Positions 9,477 to 18,218 of a stretch of 64,000 nt of DNA are shown here, piece after piece. The position numbers and the translations under genes were made by a program. Each line of letters begins with the position of its first letter. Within the stretch, counting starts at the first letter, position 1. Source of the DNA: Prolixibacteraceae bacterium (GTDB lineage Bacteria; Bacteroidota; Bacteroidia; Bacteroidales; Prolixibacteraceae). The notes under the pieces are model-generated. The model saw nothing but the letters and a program-made list of their open reading frames with translations, was not told where the DNA came from and did no database searches. The DNA is taken from contig JABGRN010000005.1 in assembly GCA_018648265.1 (NCBI GenBank), positions 26,352 through 90,351 on the forward strand, given 5' to 3'.

Positions 9477-9908
9477 ATGTCAGCCAATTACAAAAACCCA
9501 CCAATCTTACTCGTAGAAGATAATCCCATGGATATTGATTTAACTCTGCGGGCTTTTAAGAAGCGAAATTTAATTAATGCTATTCAGGTAGATCGCGACG
9601 GCGCCGAAGCACTAGGACGTATCGATAAGTGGGATGCCGGAGAACAACAGCCAATAGTAATATTGCTCGATTTAAATATGCCGAAAGTAGATGGACTTGA
9701 GGTGCTTAAAATAATAAAAGAACATCCAAAATATTGTACAATTCCGATTGTTGTGCTCACATCTTCGTCTGATAGCACAGATATAGAAAAAGCTTATAAA
9801 CTTGGAGCAAATTCGTATATCGTGAAACCGGTAAATTTTGATAAATTTGTAGAAGTTGCCGCACAAATTGAATTGTATTGGAATGCTTTAAATAAGCCTA
9901 TAGATTAA
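9477..9908 (+). CDS. Single-domain response regulator (Rcp1-like)
   Basis: This 143-residue stand-alone receiver domain has the acidic pocket Glu14-Asp15 (LLVEDN), phospho-acceptor Asp65 in LLDLNMPKVDGLEVL, the Thr/Ser switch at VVLTSSSD, and Lys117-Pro in YIVKPVNF. The inserted loop (RIDKWDAGEQQP) before the acceptor strand is typical of the Rcp1 family that pairs with phytochrome-like kinases. There is no DNA-binding or enzymatic output domain, so it probably shuttles phosphate between the kinase upstream and the hybrid kinase downstream (starting 63 bases later). The role in a phosphorelay is inference from gene order. Confidence 0.93.
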   Translation: MSANYKNPPILLVEDNPMDIDLTLRAFKKRNLINAIQVDRDGAEALGRIDKWDAGEQQPIVILLDLNMPKVDGLEVLKIIKEHPKYCTIPIVVLTSSSDSTDIEKAYKLGANSYIVKPVNFDKFVEVAAQIELYWNALNKPID

Positions 9909-9971
9909 AAAAACGATCTCGAAAGCATAAATTCGACGAGAAAAATAAAGGCTGTAATAAAAGATAACAAA

Positions 9972-12900
9972 ATGCAAAAAATACTTTTACTCGAAGACAA
10001 TATTACGGATGCCGAACTGGTTAGTCACGAATTAAAAATTCGTTGGCCGGTAGCAGAACTAAAAGTTGTGGGTCGTGTAAGTGAAGCAAGAAATTTATTG
10101 CAAAACGAACCTTCTTTTAATGTGGCCATTTTCGATTTAAAGCTTCCCGATGGCAATGGGATGGACTTGCTGGTAGAATTAAGAAAACAAAATTATCAAA
10201 CCCCAATTATAATTTTAACCGGCGAAGGTTCTGAAGAAATAGCAACGGCAGCTTTAAAAGCAGGGGCCAACGATTACATCACCAAAAAATTCGGGTATTA
10301 TAAACTAATTCCCGATCAAATTGAATTTACGGTAAAACATGCTCTTGAAAGTAAGAAGCATCTTTCTGTTTTGTATGTCGAACACCATAAAAGCGACAAA
10401 GATTTAACCCAACATTATTTTAAAAATAATGCGCCACAAATTCATTTTACATTTGTTTCAACGGGTGAGGAGGCGCTAAACCTTTTGCCGGTAAACGATG
10501 ATATTAAATGCAATTTCGATGTGCTGTTACTGGATTATCAATTGCCCGGATTTAATGCGCTTGAAATAAGTAAAATTATACGCCACGAACGAAATTTGTC
10601 AATTGCAATTGTGATAGTTACCGGGCAGGGCGATGAAAAAATTGCTGTTGAAGCATTAAAAATTGGAGTTGACGATTATATTACAAAACGCGAAAATTAT
10701 TTGCTACGTATGCCATCGGTCGTAACCAGTGCATATAACCGCAAAGAGTTGGAACGGCAGAAACAGTTTTTAATCGAAAGCGAAAAACGGTTGATAAAAG
10801 CGCAAATAGTTTCACACATGGGCTTTATCGACTGGAACCTAAAAACTAATATTTTAGAGCTTTCAGATGAAGTTATCCGGCTTTATGGCTTAAACAAAAA
10901 CGAAAAGCACATTACTCCCGAACGATTAATTTCGCTATTGCCACCTGAAGATAAAGAAATAGTCCAAAAAAATTTGGAGGCTGCAATTAATGGAGAAAAA
11001 ACGTATTCTGTCGATCATCGTATTATCCGCCCCGACGGTAAAATAATTTGGGTACAAGCCCAGGCCAATTTAATAATTGTCGATGGGGTAAAAAAATCAT
11101 TGCTTGGAACAATAGTCGATATTACCGAGCGAAAAAAAATAGAAGAAAAACTAAGCGAAAGCGAAAGAAAATTCCGTCTGTTGGCCGATAATACTTACGA
11201 CTGGGAATATTGGATCAACCCGGAGAATAAATACATCTATTTATCGAAATCTGTTGAACGGATAACAGGTTACAGTCCCGAAGATTTTTATATTAATGAA
11301 GAAATAATATTTGATTTGATCCATCCCGATTTTAAAGAAATGGTCCATTACCATTATTATAACGAGGAAGGTAAACAAAAATCAAAAGACAATATCGAAT
11401 TTCTTATTTTAACCCGTAAAGGCGAAGAACGTTGGATCGAACATAATTGTTCGCCGGTATTTGACAACGAAGGTAATTTTTTGGGACGGCGGGGTAATAA
11501 CCGTGATATTACCGAGAGAAAAAAAGCCGAACACGATATCACAAAACTTTCAACAGCGGTAGAACAAAGCCCTGCGGTTATTGTAATTACCGATTTGACA
11601 GGAGCAATAGAATATGTAAACCCAAAATTTACCCAATTAACCGGATTTCAGCCCGAAGAAGTTATTGGTGAAAATACAAGGATTATGAGATCGGGGCTAC
11701 AAGCTAAAGAGTTTTATACAAAATTGTGGGAGGACATTAAATTAGGCAATGAATGGCGGGGTGAGTTTCATAATAAGAAAAAAAACGAGGAATTTTTCTG
11801 GGAGTCAGCTTCGGTTTCCCCAATTTTTAATAAAAAAGGCAAAATAACCAATTATCTTAAAGTTGCCGAAGATATCACCGAGCGCAAAATTGCCGAAGAG
11901 AAATTGGTAAATTCTGAAGAGCGGTTTAAACAAATTGTCGAAAATTCGGGGGAATGGGTTTGGGAAGTAGATTCAAACGGCTTATACACTTTTGGCAGCC
12001 ATGTTATTGAAACTCTGTTAGGATATAAAATTGAAGAAATAATTGGCAAAAAACATTTTTACGACTTCTTTCTTCCCCAAGAAAAAGAAGAATTTAAAAG
12101 CAGTGCATTAGAAATGTTTAATAACAAACAAGCCTTCCATGGTTTTATTAACCGTAACATAGCAAAAGATGGGAGTATTGTTTGGCTTTCAACAAGTGGT
12201 GTGCCCATCGTTGATAAAAAGGGTAATTTAATTGGTTACAGGGGGGCCGACACAAATATCACCGAAAGTAAACGATCCGAACAAATTCAGGATGTTATCT
12301 TGAATATCTCGAATGCTACACAAGAAGCAGACGATCTGTCGGAAACTATGCAAATCATCCAAAAACAATTAGGGAGGTTAATGGACACAACAAATTTTTT
12401 TGTTGCACTTTACAACAAAAAAACCGATCAAGTACATTTGCCATTTTATCAGGATGAAAAAGATGCTATCTGCGATTTTCCTGTAGGAAAAACACTTACC
12501 GAATTGGTAATAAAAAACGAGAAGCCTTTGTTAATCGATGTTGCCGAAGCTACCAAACTGGAAAACGAAGGTAAGATTGAAAAAGTAGGCTTCGACTCGT
12601 TAATTTGGCTGGGGGTACCCCTTAAAATAAAAGGAAAAATAACTGGTGCTTTTGTATTGCAAAGTTATACCGATCCAAAAGCTTTTAACGAAAAAGATAA
12701 AGAAGTACTTGAAATTATTTCACATCAAATCAGTATTTCAATTGAACGAAAAAGGGAAGAAGAAAAGTTACTTAACGCATTAGAATCTGCTAAAGAATCG
12801 GATCGTTTGAAATCGGCTTTCCTTGCCGCCATGTCGCACGAACTACGAACACCTCTCAACGCAATAATCGGGTTCTCAAGCCTGATTGACAAAGAATTAT

Positions 12901-13925
12901 CAATCGATTCAATTGTTGATTTTGCAAAAACTGTGAATTCAAGTGGGATACATTTACTAAGTATTGTTGAAGATCTTTTTGATATTACACTAATTGAAAC
13001 AGGGGAGATAAAAATCGTAAAAGAAAATATTGAATTAGAATCGATTATTGATAATGTTAAAAATATTATTGAATCTGAACAGCACAAATTAAACAAAGAT
13101 AACCTCAACCTTAACTTTAAAATCCCGGCAAAATGCCAGGACCTAACACTTATCACCGATCCATTGCGGCTTAAACAAGTTCTTTTAAACTTACTAAAAA
13201 ATGCGCTTAAATTTACCAACAAAGGATACATTAACTGTGGGTGTAGTTTAGAATTGATTAATGACAAATCAATGCTCAGGTTTTATGTCGAAGACTCAGG
13301 GATAGGTGTGCCAAAAGAAAAACAAGATATTATTTTTAATGTATTCCGGCAAGTTGAAGATTCTGATACCAGGACCTACGGCGGAACAGGATTGGGCTTG
13401 TCGATTTCAAAAAAACTGACCCAACTTTTAGGAGGGGATATCTGGATTGAATCGGATGGAAAAAGTGGTTCGGTATTTTATTTCACAATACCATACAACA
13501 AACCCCCAATTATTGAAAGCAAAGCTGAAACAAAAACGAAAAGCCTTACAAAAGAAACCACTAAAAACAAAACCATATTAATTGTTGAAGACGATAAAGA
13601 TAGTTTTGAATATTTAAATGTTATTCTTAAAAAAATGGCAATAAACACCTTATGGGCGATAAATGGCAAAATGGCCATAAAATATTGTAACGAACATCCC
13701 GAAATTGATTTGGTGCTTATGGATATCAATATGCCGGAAATGAACGGATACGAAGCTACAAAACAAATAAAAAAAATCAGGCCAGTTCTTCCAATCATTT
13801 CCCAAACAGCTTATGCAATTGCCGGCGACCAGAAAAAATCGATTGATGCAGGTTGCGACGATTATATTTCGAAACCTATAAACCGCAAAATACTTATCGA
13901 GAAGATTAAAAAATTAATTGGGTGA
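9972..13925 (+). CDS. Hybrid sensor kinase: REC-REC-PASx4-GAF-HisKA-HATPase-REC
   Basis: This 1317-residue soluble protein has no membrane segment. In order: REC1 (about 2-125, acceptor Asp55), REC2 (about 131-258, acceptor Asp188), four PAS domains (about 268-392, 395-518, 520-640, 643-768), a GAF domain (about 770-925), HisKA with His956 in MSHELRTPLNAIIGF, HATPase (N-box NLLKNALKFT, GTGLGLSISKKL), and a C-terminal REC3 (about 1195-1317, acceptor Asp1251, ISKPINR). REC2 reads VEHHKSD where an acidic pair is expected, so one pocket acid appears lost. The N-terminal receivers suggest it is itself a phosphorylation target, probably of the kinase and regulator just upstream. No dedicated output gene is adjacent. 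Confidence 0.93.
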   Translation: MQKILLLEDNITDAELVSHELKIRWPVAELKVVGRVSEARNLLQNEPSFNVAIFDLKLPDGNGMDLLVELRKQNYQTPIIILTGEGSEEIATAALKAGANDYITKKFGYYKLIPDQIEFTVKHALESKKHLSVLYVEHHKSDKDLTQHYFKNNAPQIHFTFVSTGEEALNLLPVNDDIKCNFDVLLLDYQLPGFNALEISKIIRHERNLSIAIVIVTGQGDEKIAVEALKIGVDDYITKRENYLLRMPSVVTSAYNRKELERQKQFLIESEKRLIKAQIVSHMGFIDWNLKTNILELSDEVIRLYGLNKNEKHITPERLISLLPPEDKEIVQKNLEAAINGEKTYSVDHRIIRPDGKIIWVQAQANLIIVDGVKKSLLGTIVDITERKKIEEKLSESERKFRLLADNTYDWEYWINPENKYIYLSKSVERITGYSPEDFYINEEIIFDLIHPDFKEMVHYHYYNEEGKQKSKDNIEFLILTRKGEERWIEHNCSPVFDNEGNFLGRRGNNRDITERKKAEHDITKLSTAVEQSPAVIVITDLTGAIEYVNPKFTQLTGFQPEEVIGENTRIMRSGLQAKEFYTKLWEDIKLGNEWRGEFHNKKKNEEFFWESASVSPIFNKKGKITNYLKVAEDITERKIAEEKLVNSEERFKQIVENSGEWVWEVDSNGLYTFGSHVIETLLGYKIEEIIGKKHFYDFFLPQEKEEFKSSALEMFNNKQAFHGFINRNIAKDGSIVWLSTSGVPIVDKKGNLIGYRGADTNITESKRSEQIQDVILNISNATQEADDLSETMQIIQKQLGRLMDTTNFFVALYNKKTDQVHLPFYQDEKDAICDFPVGKTLTELVIKNEKPLLIDVAEATKLENEGKIEKVGFDSLIWLGVPLKIKGKITGAFVLQSYTDPKAFNEKDKEVLEIISHQISISIERKREEEKLLNALESAKESDRLKSAFLAAMSHELRTPLNAIIGFSSLIDKELSIDSIVDFAKTVNSSGIHLLSIVEDLFDITLIETGEIKIVKENIELESIIDNVKNIIESEQHKLNKDNLNLNFKIPAKCQDLTLITDPLRLKQVLLNLLKNALKFTNKGYINCGCSLELINDKSMLRFYVEDSGIGVPKEKQDIIFNVFRQVEDSDTRTYGGTGLGLSISKKLTQLLGGDIWIESDGKSGSVFYFTIPYNKPPIIESKAETKTKSLTKETTKNKTILIVEDDKDSFEYLNVILKKMAINTLWAINGKMAIKYCNEHPEIDLVLMDINMPEMNGYEATKQIKKIRPVLPIISQTAYAIAGDQKKSIDAGCDDYISKPINRKILIEKIKKLIG

Positions 13926-14049
13926 AAAATTATGTGGCATGTTTTATTTACACACTTCGTGAACGTGTCAATATTATCTTGACTACAAAAGCTTAATAAT
14001 TTTGCTTGCATGGCATTCCATGTTTATATCAGATAAAAATGGGTCGGTT

Positions 14050-15207
14050 TCAAAATGTAAGAGTGCTATTTTTTGAAGGTTCATAATCCTCCGGTAATGA
14101 ATTAGTGAAATTTTCAGGAGACATTGCACCCTGGATTATAAAATTTACGTTGGGGCTGGTACCGTTTGGCCTAATTTGAAAACTTTCTTTTGAAGGATAA
14201 ATTATTGACTTTTTAGTATCGAAATAGTTTTGGTGTGAAAGGTTTTCGATGTTAATTGGAAATTTATTATCATCAAAAATATAAGTGATTTTTATTGAGT
14301 CTCCTGTGAAAAGACAATTTTTTACTTGATCTGATTCTGAACTCTTTATTCCTTTTTCAAATAATTTTATTGTACTTAAATCTGTATCATTTAGAAAAAA
14401 TTCCATTTCATAACCTTGTTGGCCGGGGTTTTCATCGTAAATAGATTTTAGGAAATGCCGATAAGAACCATAATAATTTAATCTCCTGTTCTTTTCAAAT
14501 AAATCCATTTTTTCGTGAGAACTGGTTTTTATGGGTTCATAGTAGTAATAACCCGATAGTTGAATAATATCACCCCCTTTTGTTGAATTCAGGGAGATCT
14601 TTGAACCATTTGGCTCATCTACACAATACACATGAAATTTTTCAATTATAGCTTTTATATTATAGCCCAGATAATTGTTTGAAATAATTAGTGGCTCTTT
14701 TGTTGAAGCCTTAAAATCCATTTTTGTCCTGTCGAAAATCAATACCGAGTCGTTTAATATCTTTACTTTATTTTTGTTCTCTTTTATAAAACGGGAATAG
14801 AAAAAGCGCAAATTTCTTTTTCTTTTGTTTTTGCCTGAAACACTGATTTCGTTTATGGAAAACAAAGAAGGGGAAAGTGCCATTTTAAATTTTTCTTTTT
14901 GTTTTTCAAGGGGCGTAATAAACGATTCGTATGCAACGTGGTCGGCAACCAATGTACAAGGGAAGAATGGAATTTTTAAGTTGAAATTACCTAAACTGTC
15001 TGTTATACATCCGCTGGTTGATCCTGAGATAAAAACTTCAACATGAGGTATTGGCTTTAGCGTTTCTGAGTCGATAACGTTACCTGAGAGAAATTGTTTT
15101 TTATTGTTGCTGGTATTTAATTCTTGTGCCTGTGTTTTAGGAATAAATATAATTTGAAATATAAAGATGAAAAGCAGACTTTTAATGAAAGAGAAAATAT
15201 GAATCAT
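14050..15207 (-). CDS. Secreted carboxypeptidase-like regulatory domain protein
   Basis: This 385-residue exported protein has a hydrophobic signal peptide (about 1-27, ending TQAQ). A carboxypeptidase-D regulatory-like beta-sandwich follows (about 38-115, SGNVIDSETLKPIPHVEVFI and GCITDSLGNFNLKIP). This domain is also found at the N-terminus of SusC-like transporters, but there is no TonB plug or barrel here. The C-terminal 260 residues (from about 125) look like the globular domain seen in other Bacteroidota members of this family (NYLGYNIKA and YGSYRHFLKS-type motifs). No enzymatic residues are recognised and the function is unknown. It is convergent with the hybrid kinase gene and separated from the respiratory genes by a terminator and a cluster of palindromes. 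Confidence 0.75.
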   Translation of the reverse strand: MIHIFSFIKSLLFIFIFQIIFIPKTQAQELNTSNNKKQFLSGNVIDSETLKPIPHVEVFISGSTSGCITDSLGNFNLKIPFFPCTLVADHVAYESFITPLEKQKEKFKMALSPSLFSINEISVSGKNKRKRNLRFFYSRFIKENKNKVKILNDSVLIFDRTKMDFKASTKEPLIISNNYLGYNIKAIIEKFHVYCVDEPNGSKISLNSTKGGDIIQLSGYYYYEPIKTSSHEKMDLFEKNRRLNYYGSYRHFLKSIYDENPGQQGYEMEFFLNDTDLSTIKLFEKGIKSSESDQVKNCLFTGDSIKITYIFDDNKFPINIENLSHQNYFDTKKSIIYPSKESFQIRPNGTSPNVNFIIQGAMSPENFTNSLPEDYEPSKNSTLTF

Positions 15208-15300
15208 TATCGGTTGTTTTTGAATTCGTCAATTTACGCAAAAATTGTTCCATTTTAATCAAAAGAACTCCTCGAGGTTTTTCCTCGGGGTTCCATATTT

Positions 15301-15443
15301 TCTCCCCTGAATTTCAGGGGAGATGTCATACGGCAACTGCCGGATGACAGTGGGGTGGAAATAATGAAAATTCGATTCCAGCTTTTTGACTGAAATAAAG
15401 TTGACGAAATACCCCTTGGCTCTGCCACAGGGATAGTCAACTT
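15301..15443. repeat. Cluster of three strong palindromes in the 15208-15531 gap
   Basis: The 324-bp gap holds three hairpins in a row. 15301-15311 pairs with 15313-15323 (TCTCCCCTGAA and its complement, 11 bp, one-base centre). TGTCAT at 15324 pairs with ATGACA at 15344, enclosing CGGCA/TGCCG. AAGTTGAC at 15398 pairs with GTCAACTT at 15436, enclosing a further GGC/GCC stem. A 61-codon open frame across it is not credible as a gene. This may be a REP-like palindromic element or a structured RNA. Confidence 0.6.
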
Positions 15444-15467
15444 TAAGAATTTTCTTTATTTAAAAAA

Positions 15468-15506
15468 TGCCCCGACATACTTTTTAAAAAAAAGTCTGCC
15501 GGGGCA
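15468..15506 (-). terminator. Intrinsic terminator of the respiratory operon
   Basis: TGCCCCG (15468-15474) pairs with CGGGGCA (15500-15506), with an inner A/T stem. Read on the minus strand, the stem is followed by a run of six T. It lies about 25 bases beyond the stop codon of the oxidoreductase subunit I gene, so it should end that transcript. Confidence 0.8.
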
Positions 15507-15531
15507 ATAAACCAACTAAAACTTATCTATT

Positions 15532-17154
15532 TTATGCTTCTGCAGGAACTAAATCTTTATTCTTTTTTGTAGGAGGAGTAAAAATTCCAATTACACCTTT
15601 TAATCCAACACTCATTGCAATGTTGAAGAAAAATGCAAGAAAAGAAATTAGAAGCAAGGCTCCACAAATTGCTGCTAAAATCATGTACAGGTTATATTCC
15701 CCGTCAAAATAAATAGTACGGCGTAACATTCCTTTTAATCCGGCCATTCCCATAAATGCCCCCATTCCGATTCCTCCAACGAGATGAGTCCAAAAGTGAA
15801 AATTGGTCAACTTGTTACTGTACAATTTTGCCCCGTTTGTAAGAATTGGGAACAGAAAGTAAATAGCAGAATAAAGTGTCATCGATAAACCAACCAATAT
15901 TGCAACATGAACGTGTGGCCCGATAATCCATTGAGTATTGTGTAGAATTCGGTTTAATCCAATATCGGCTTGCATAATTCCGGCAGGTACTGCCAATGCA
16001 AAACCAAGTAATCCACCCAATAAAAATTTAAGGGGAGCAGTCATTTTAAGTGGCCGTGCACTCCAAAGTGTAGCCAAAACAATAAAGAATGCAAGTCCTT
16101 GCGTTATCAGCTCAAAAGCAGTCACCAATTCACCTGAAACAATTTTTAAAATTGCTGGCTGTGCCTGGTCAGAAAGTAGGTGGTGTGACCAAACTGTCCA
16201 TGAAACTATCAATTCAACTAATAATGCAGCCCTTGCAATATTTTGCATAAACAGTTTTTTCCCAGTAATTAAAGTAGCCAGTAAATACCATGTTCCGGCA
16301 ACAAATATTAAAACAAGTCCGTCAGCAATTAAATCGAGTCCCCACCAAAACCAGTTTTTATAAAGTAAAGCATCCACGGCAGAATGTTCCAGACTGTGCC
16401 CGAAAATTGCGGCAACCATGTAAACTAAAATTAAAACTCCGGTAAATAAAATAATCCCTGCATTTAAAGCAACATCAACCGTTCCGCGTGCTATTGCTGC
16501 AACTGGTAACGAAACAAGGTGTTTCTTCTCTTTTTTTGCGAAAATATTATAAAATCCATCTATTCCCAGGGCAGATTTTATAAGTTTTTTCGAAGGTTGT
16601 TTGTCCCAACCTTCGGGAGTGTACATTATTGTTTTAAAAATATTGATTACAAAAAATACAGTCCCAACCATTACAAGTGCAATCCCGGTAATAAACACAG
16701 CTCCGCCAATTGGACTAAATTGGCTGAAGTCGGCAGGCAGTGGCCAGTATAAAGTGTAAAGTGGTGCATAATGAGAAACAAATCCTGCCGCCCAAAAAAC
16801 AAAGGTTCCGATGGCAATTAAAAGGAAGGTCCAGTTGGCAAGTTTAATACTCCAAATTGGCTTTTTCATTAAAAATGGTACCAGGAACAAAAATGCCCCA
16901 AATACAATTAAATAGGTCGATCCGAAAATCCCTACCAGCGGGTGGGCGGTTAAAATAGCAAAATACTGATCTGCTCCAATTGAGGCAATTACCTGAACCT
17001 GGTAAATCCGCATTATCATTCCTTCAATGACCACAAATCCGTAATAAACCAATCCCATAACCACAAAACGGAGTGTGATTTTTTGCATTTGTGTGAGGCT
17101 GTCAGACTTAAATAATTTCTGTTCGCCCGATATTAATGTTTGAATAAAACTCAT
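15532..17154 (-). CDS. Heme-copper oxidoreductase subunit I, non-canonical (nitric oxide reductase-like)
   Basis: This 540-residue integral membrane protein has about 12-14 TM helices and the heme-copper fold. His71 and His416 fit the low-spin heme ligands, His414 the high-spin heme ligand (GPHVHVAIL), and His324-His325 two of the three metal-B ligands (WSHHLLSD). The helix VI motif, GHPEVY in oxidases or HLWVE in cNOR, reads DLIAD here. Asp274 replaces the first CuB/FeB His and Asp278 sits where cNOR has its FeB Glu. The Tyr of the His-Tyr crosslink is absent. This argues against oxygen reduction by the usual mechanism and for an NO reductase-like enzyme. It is co-transcribed with a CuA-less subunit II and an Rrf2 regulator. 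Alternatives are an atypical oxidase or an NO-detoxifying branch of unknown specificity. Confidence 0.85.
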   Translation of the reverse strand: MSFIQTLISGEQKLFKSDSLTQMQKITLRFVVMGLVYYGFVVIEGMIMRIYQVQVIASIGADQYFAILTAHPLVGIFGSTYLIVFGAFLFLVPFLMKKPIWSIKLANWTFLLIAIGTFVFWAAGFVSHYAPLYTLYWPLPADFSQFSPIGGAVFITGIALVMVGTVFFVINIFKTIMYTPEGWDKQPSKKLIKSALGIDGFYNIFAKKEKKHLVSLPVAAIARGTVDVALNAGIILFTGVLILVYMVAAIFGHSLEHSAVDALLYKNWFWWGLDLIADGLVLIFVAGTWYLLATLITGKKLFMQNIARAALLVELIVSWTVWSHHLLSDQAQPAILKIVSGELVTAFELITQGLAFFIVLATLWSARPLKMTAPLKFLLGGLLGFALAVPAGIMQADIGLNRILHNTQWIIGPHVHVAILVGLSMTLYSAIYFLFPILTNGAKLYSNKLTNFHFWTHLVGGIGMGAFMGMAGLKGMLRRTIYFDGEYNLYMILAAICGALLLISFLAFFFNIAMSVGLKGVIGIFTPPTKKNKDLVPAEA

Positions 17155-17183
17155 GATTTTTCTTTTTTAGGTTTGCAAATAAA

Positions 17184-17738
17184 TTATAAACTCTCAACAA
17201 CTACTACCACATCTTTTTCAATCATAGCGATACCTTTCGGTCCCGAGTACTCGGTTGAACGGATACTGTAAACCCCCGGTTTGGTAAACTTCCAGAGAAT
17301 ATCGTTTTTGTGCCCAGGTACGACCTGCATTTGCATAACCATTGAATTGTCTTTTCTGAACAAGCCAAACCCATAAGTTAAATCGTTAGACGTAACGCTA
17401 AATTTTACGATTTCCCCAACTTCCATTTTTAACTTCTCTGATGGCAATTTGAATTCGTGGTTTTCAACTCCAATTTCAAAAGTGCGATCGGCAGTAATTG
17501 TTTTCATCTTTACATCAATAGGAGTCCACGGAATTGTGTTGTACGTAATAATGTGAAGGGAAACCCCCAGCACAGTTAGAAAGATTACAAAAGCGTAAAA
17601 CACACCCGGCTTTACTTTAGTACTTTTCCCTTTTGCAGTAACTTTTACCCCAAACCAAATCATCAATAAAATGATTACCGAGCAGTAAAAAGTGTACGCA
17701 AGTGTTTGTCCGGTTAGAACAATCGACGAATCAACCAT
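17184..17738 (-). CDS. Cytochrome oxidase subunit II-like cupredoxin lacking CuA ligands
   Basis: This 184-residue protein has two TM helices (about 8-30 and 45-66) followed by a periplasmic cupredoxin domain (about 75-184), as in oxidase subunit II. The CuA site is gone. The first His is Tyr122 (SNDLTYGFG), the two Cys are Ser161 and Ser165 (STEYSG), and the second His is Gly169. Only Glu163 and Met172 remain, and the sole Cys in the protein is in TM1. It therefore cannot carry CuA. The complex should take electrons another way, for example from quinol as quinol oxidases do, or through an unidentified cytochrome. It lies 29 bases upstream of the subunit I gene on the same strand and is preceded by an operator-like site at 17770-17795. 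Confidence 0.85.
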   Translation of the reverse strand: MVDSSIVLTGQTLAYTFYCSVIILLMIWFGVKVTAKGKSTKVKPGVFYAFVIFLTVLGVSLHIITYNTIPWTPIDVKMKTITADRTFEIGVENHEFKLPSEKLKMEVGEIVKFSVTSNDLTYGFGLFRKDNSMVMQMQVVPGHKNDILWKFTKPGVYSIRSTEYSGPKGIAMIEKDVVVVVESL

Positions 17739-17769
17739 AATTTTACTTTTTTAGTTAGATAAATAATTT

Positions 17770-17795
17770 AAATGCCACTAATTTGTAGTATTTTA
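17770..17795 (-). promoter_or_regulatory. Operator-like site upstream of the subunit II gene
   Basis: This is a 26-bp element with half-sites AAATGCCACT and GTAGTATTTTA (plus-strand reading), an imperfect dyad AATGCCAC/GTAGTATT. It lies 32-57 bases before the subunit II start codon. The same element, 22 of 26 bases identical with identical spacing, precedes the Rrf2 gene. It is most simply the binding site of that Rrf2 regulator. Confidence 0.75.
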
Positions 17796-17806
17796 TTTCA
17801 AAAAAT

Positions 17807-18217
17807 TTACAATTTCAACCCTGCATTTTGTATATCTTTTAACGAAGTTTTTGTCAACGTTTCAATAACTTTTCTTTTAGTTTCCTCCCAAATGTTGTGC
17901 ATGGGGCAAGCGTGATCGAAAGCACACGAATCATAACCTAAAATACATCCATCGATTGAATCCAGCCCGTCGATGGCAACCACAATTTCGATTAGAAATA
18001 TTTTCGAAATATCGCGTGCAAAAGCAAAACCACCCTGCCGCCCCTGAATACTTTTTATAAAACCGTATTTTGATAAATCGGTAAGCAAACGCCTTAAATA
18101 TCTTTCGGGCACATCAATTTCTTTATGTAGTTGCTGAGCCGAATACAATTCTTTTTCGTTTTTGGCCATTTGACCTAAAACTCGAAATGCGTACTTTGAT
18201 GTTTTACTTAGATTCAT
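17807..18217 (-). CDS. Rrf2-family transcriptional regulator, probable Fe-S NO/redox sensor
   Basis: This 136-residue winged-helix regulator has the Rrf2 signature: SKTSKYAFRVLGQMAK at the N-terminus, recognition-helix region VPERYLRRLLTDLSKYGFIKS, and wing GRQGGFAFA. A C-terminal Cys cluster, Cys91, Cys98 and Cys104 with His107, matches the cluster-ligand arrangement of IscR (three Cys and a His) and resembles NsrR, so a [2Fe-2S] or [4Fe-4S] cofactor is likely. It is divergent from the 18398 gene and lies 68 bases upstream of the heme-copper subunit genes. Its own start codon is directly preceded by the operator-like site at 18219-18244. This supports autoregulation and control of the downstream oxidoreductase, probably in response to NO. 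The ligand assignment is inference. Confidence 0.9.
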   Translation of the reverse strand: MNLSKTSKYAFRVLGQMAKNEKELYSAQQLHKEIDVPERYLRRLLTDLSKYGFIKSIQGRQGGFAFARDISKIFLIEIVVAIDGLDSIDGCILGYDSCAFDHACPMHNIWEETKRKVIETLTKTSLKDIQNAGLKL

Positions 18218-18218
18218 T

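Noticed and set aside
5370-9908. Bacteriophytochrome light-sensing system
   Set aside because: The kinase and regulator pair resembles Cph1/Rcp1 in the H-box and receiver, but there is no GAF/PHY chromophore domain or heme oxygenase gene.
15255-15440. A 61-codon open frame on the minus strand
   Set aside because: It lies entirely within the palindrome cluster and has no leader, domain or ribosome-binding site. The openness comes from the hairpin sequence.
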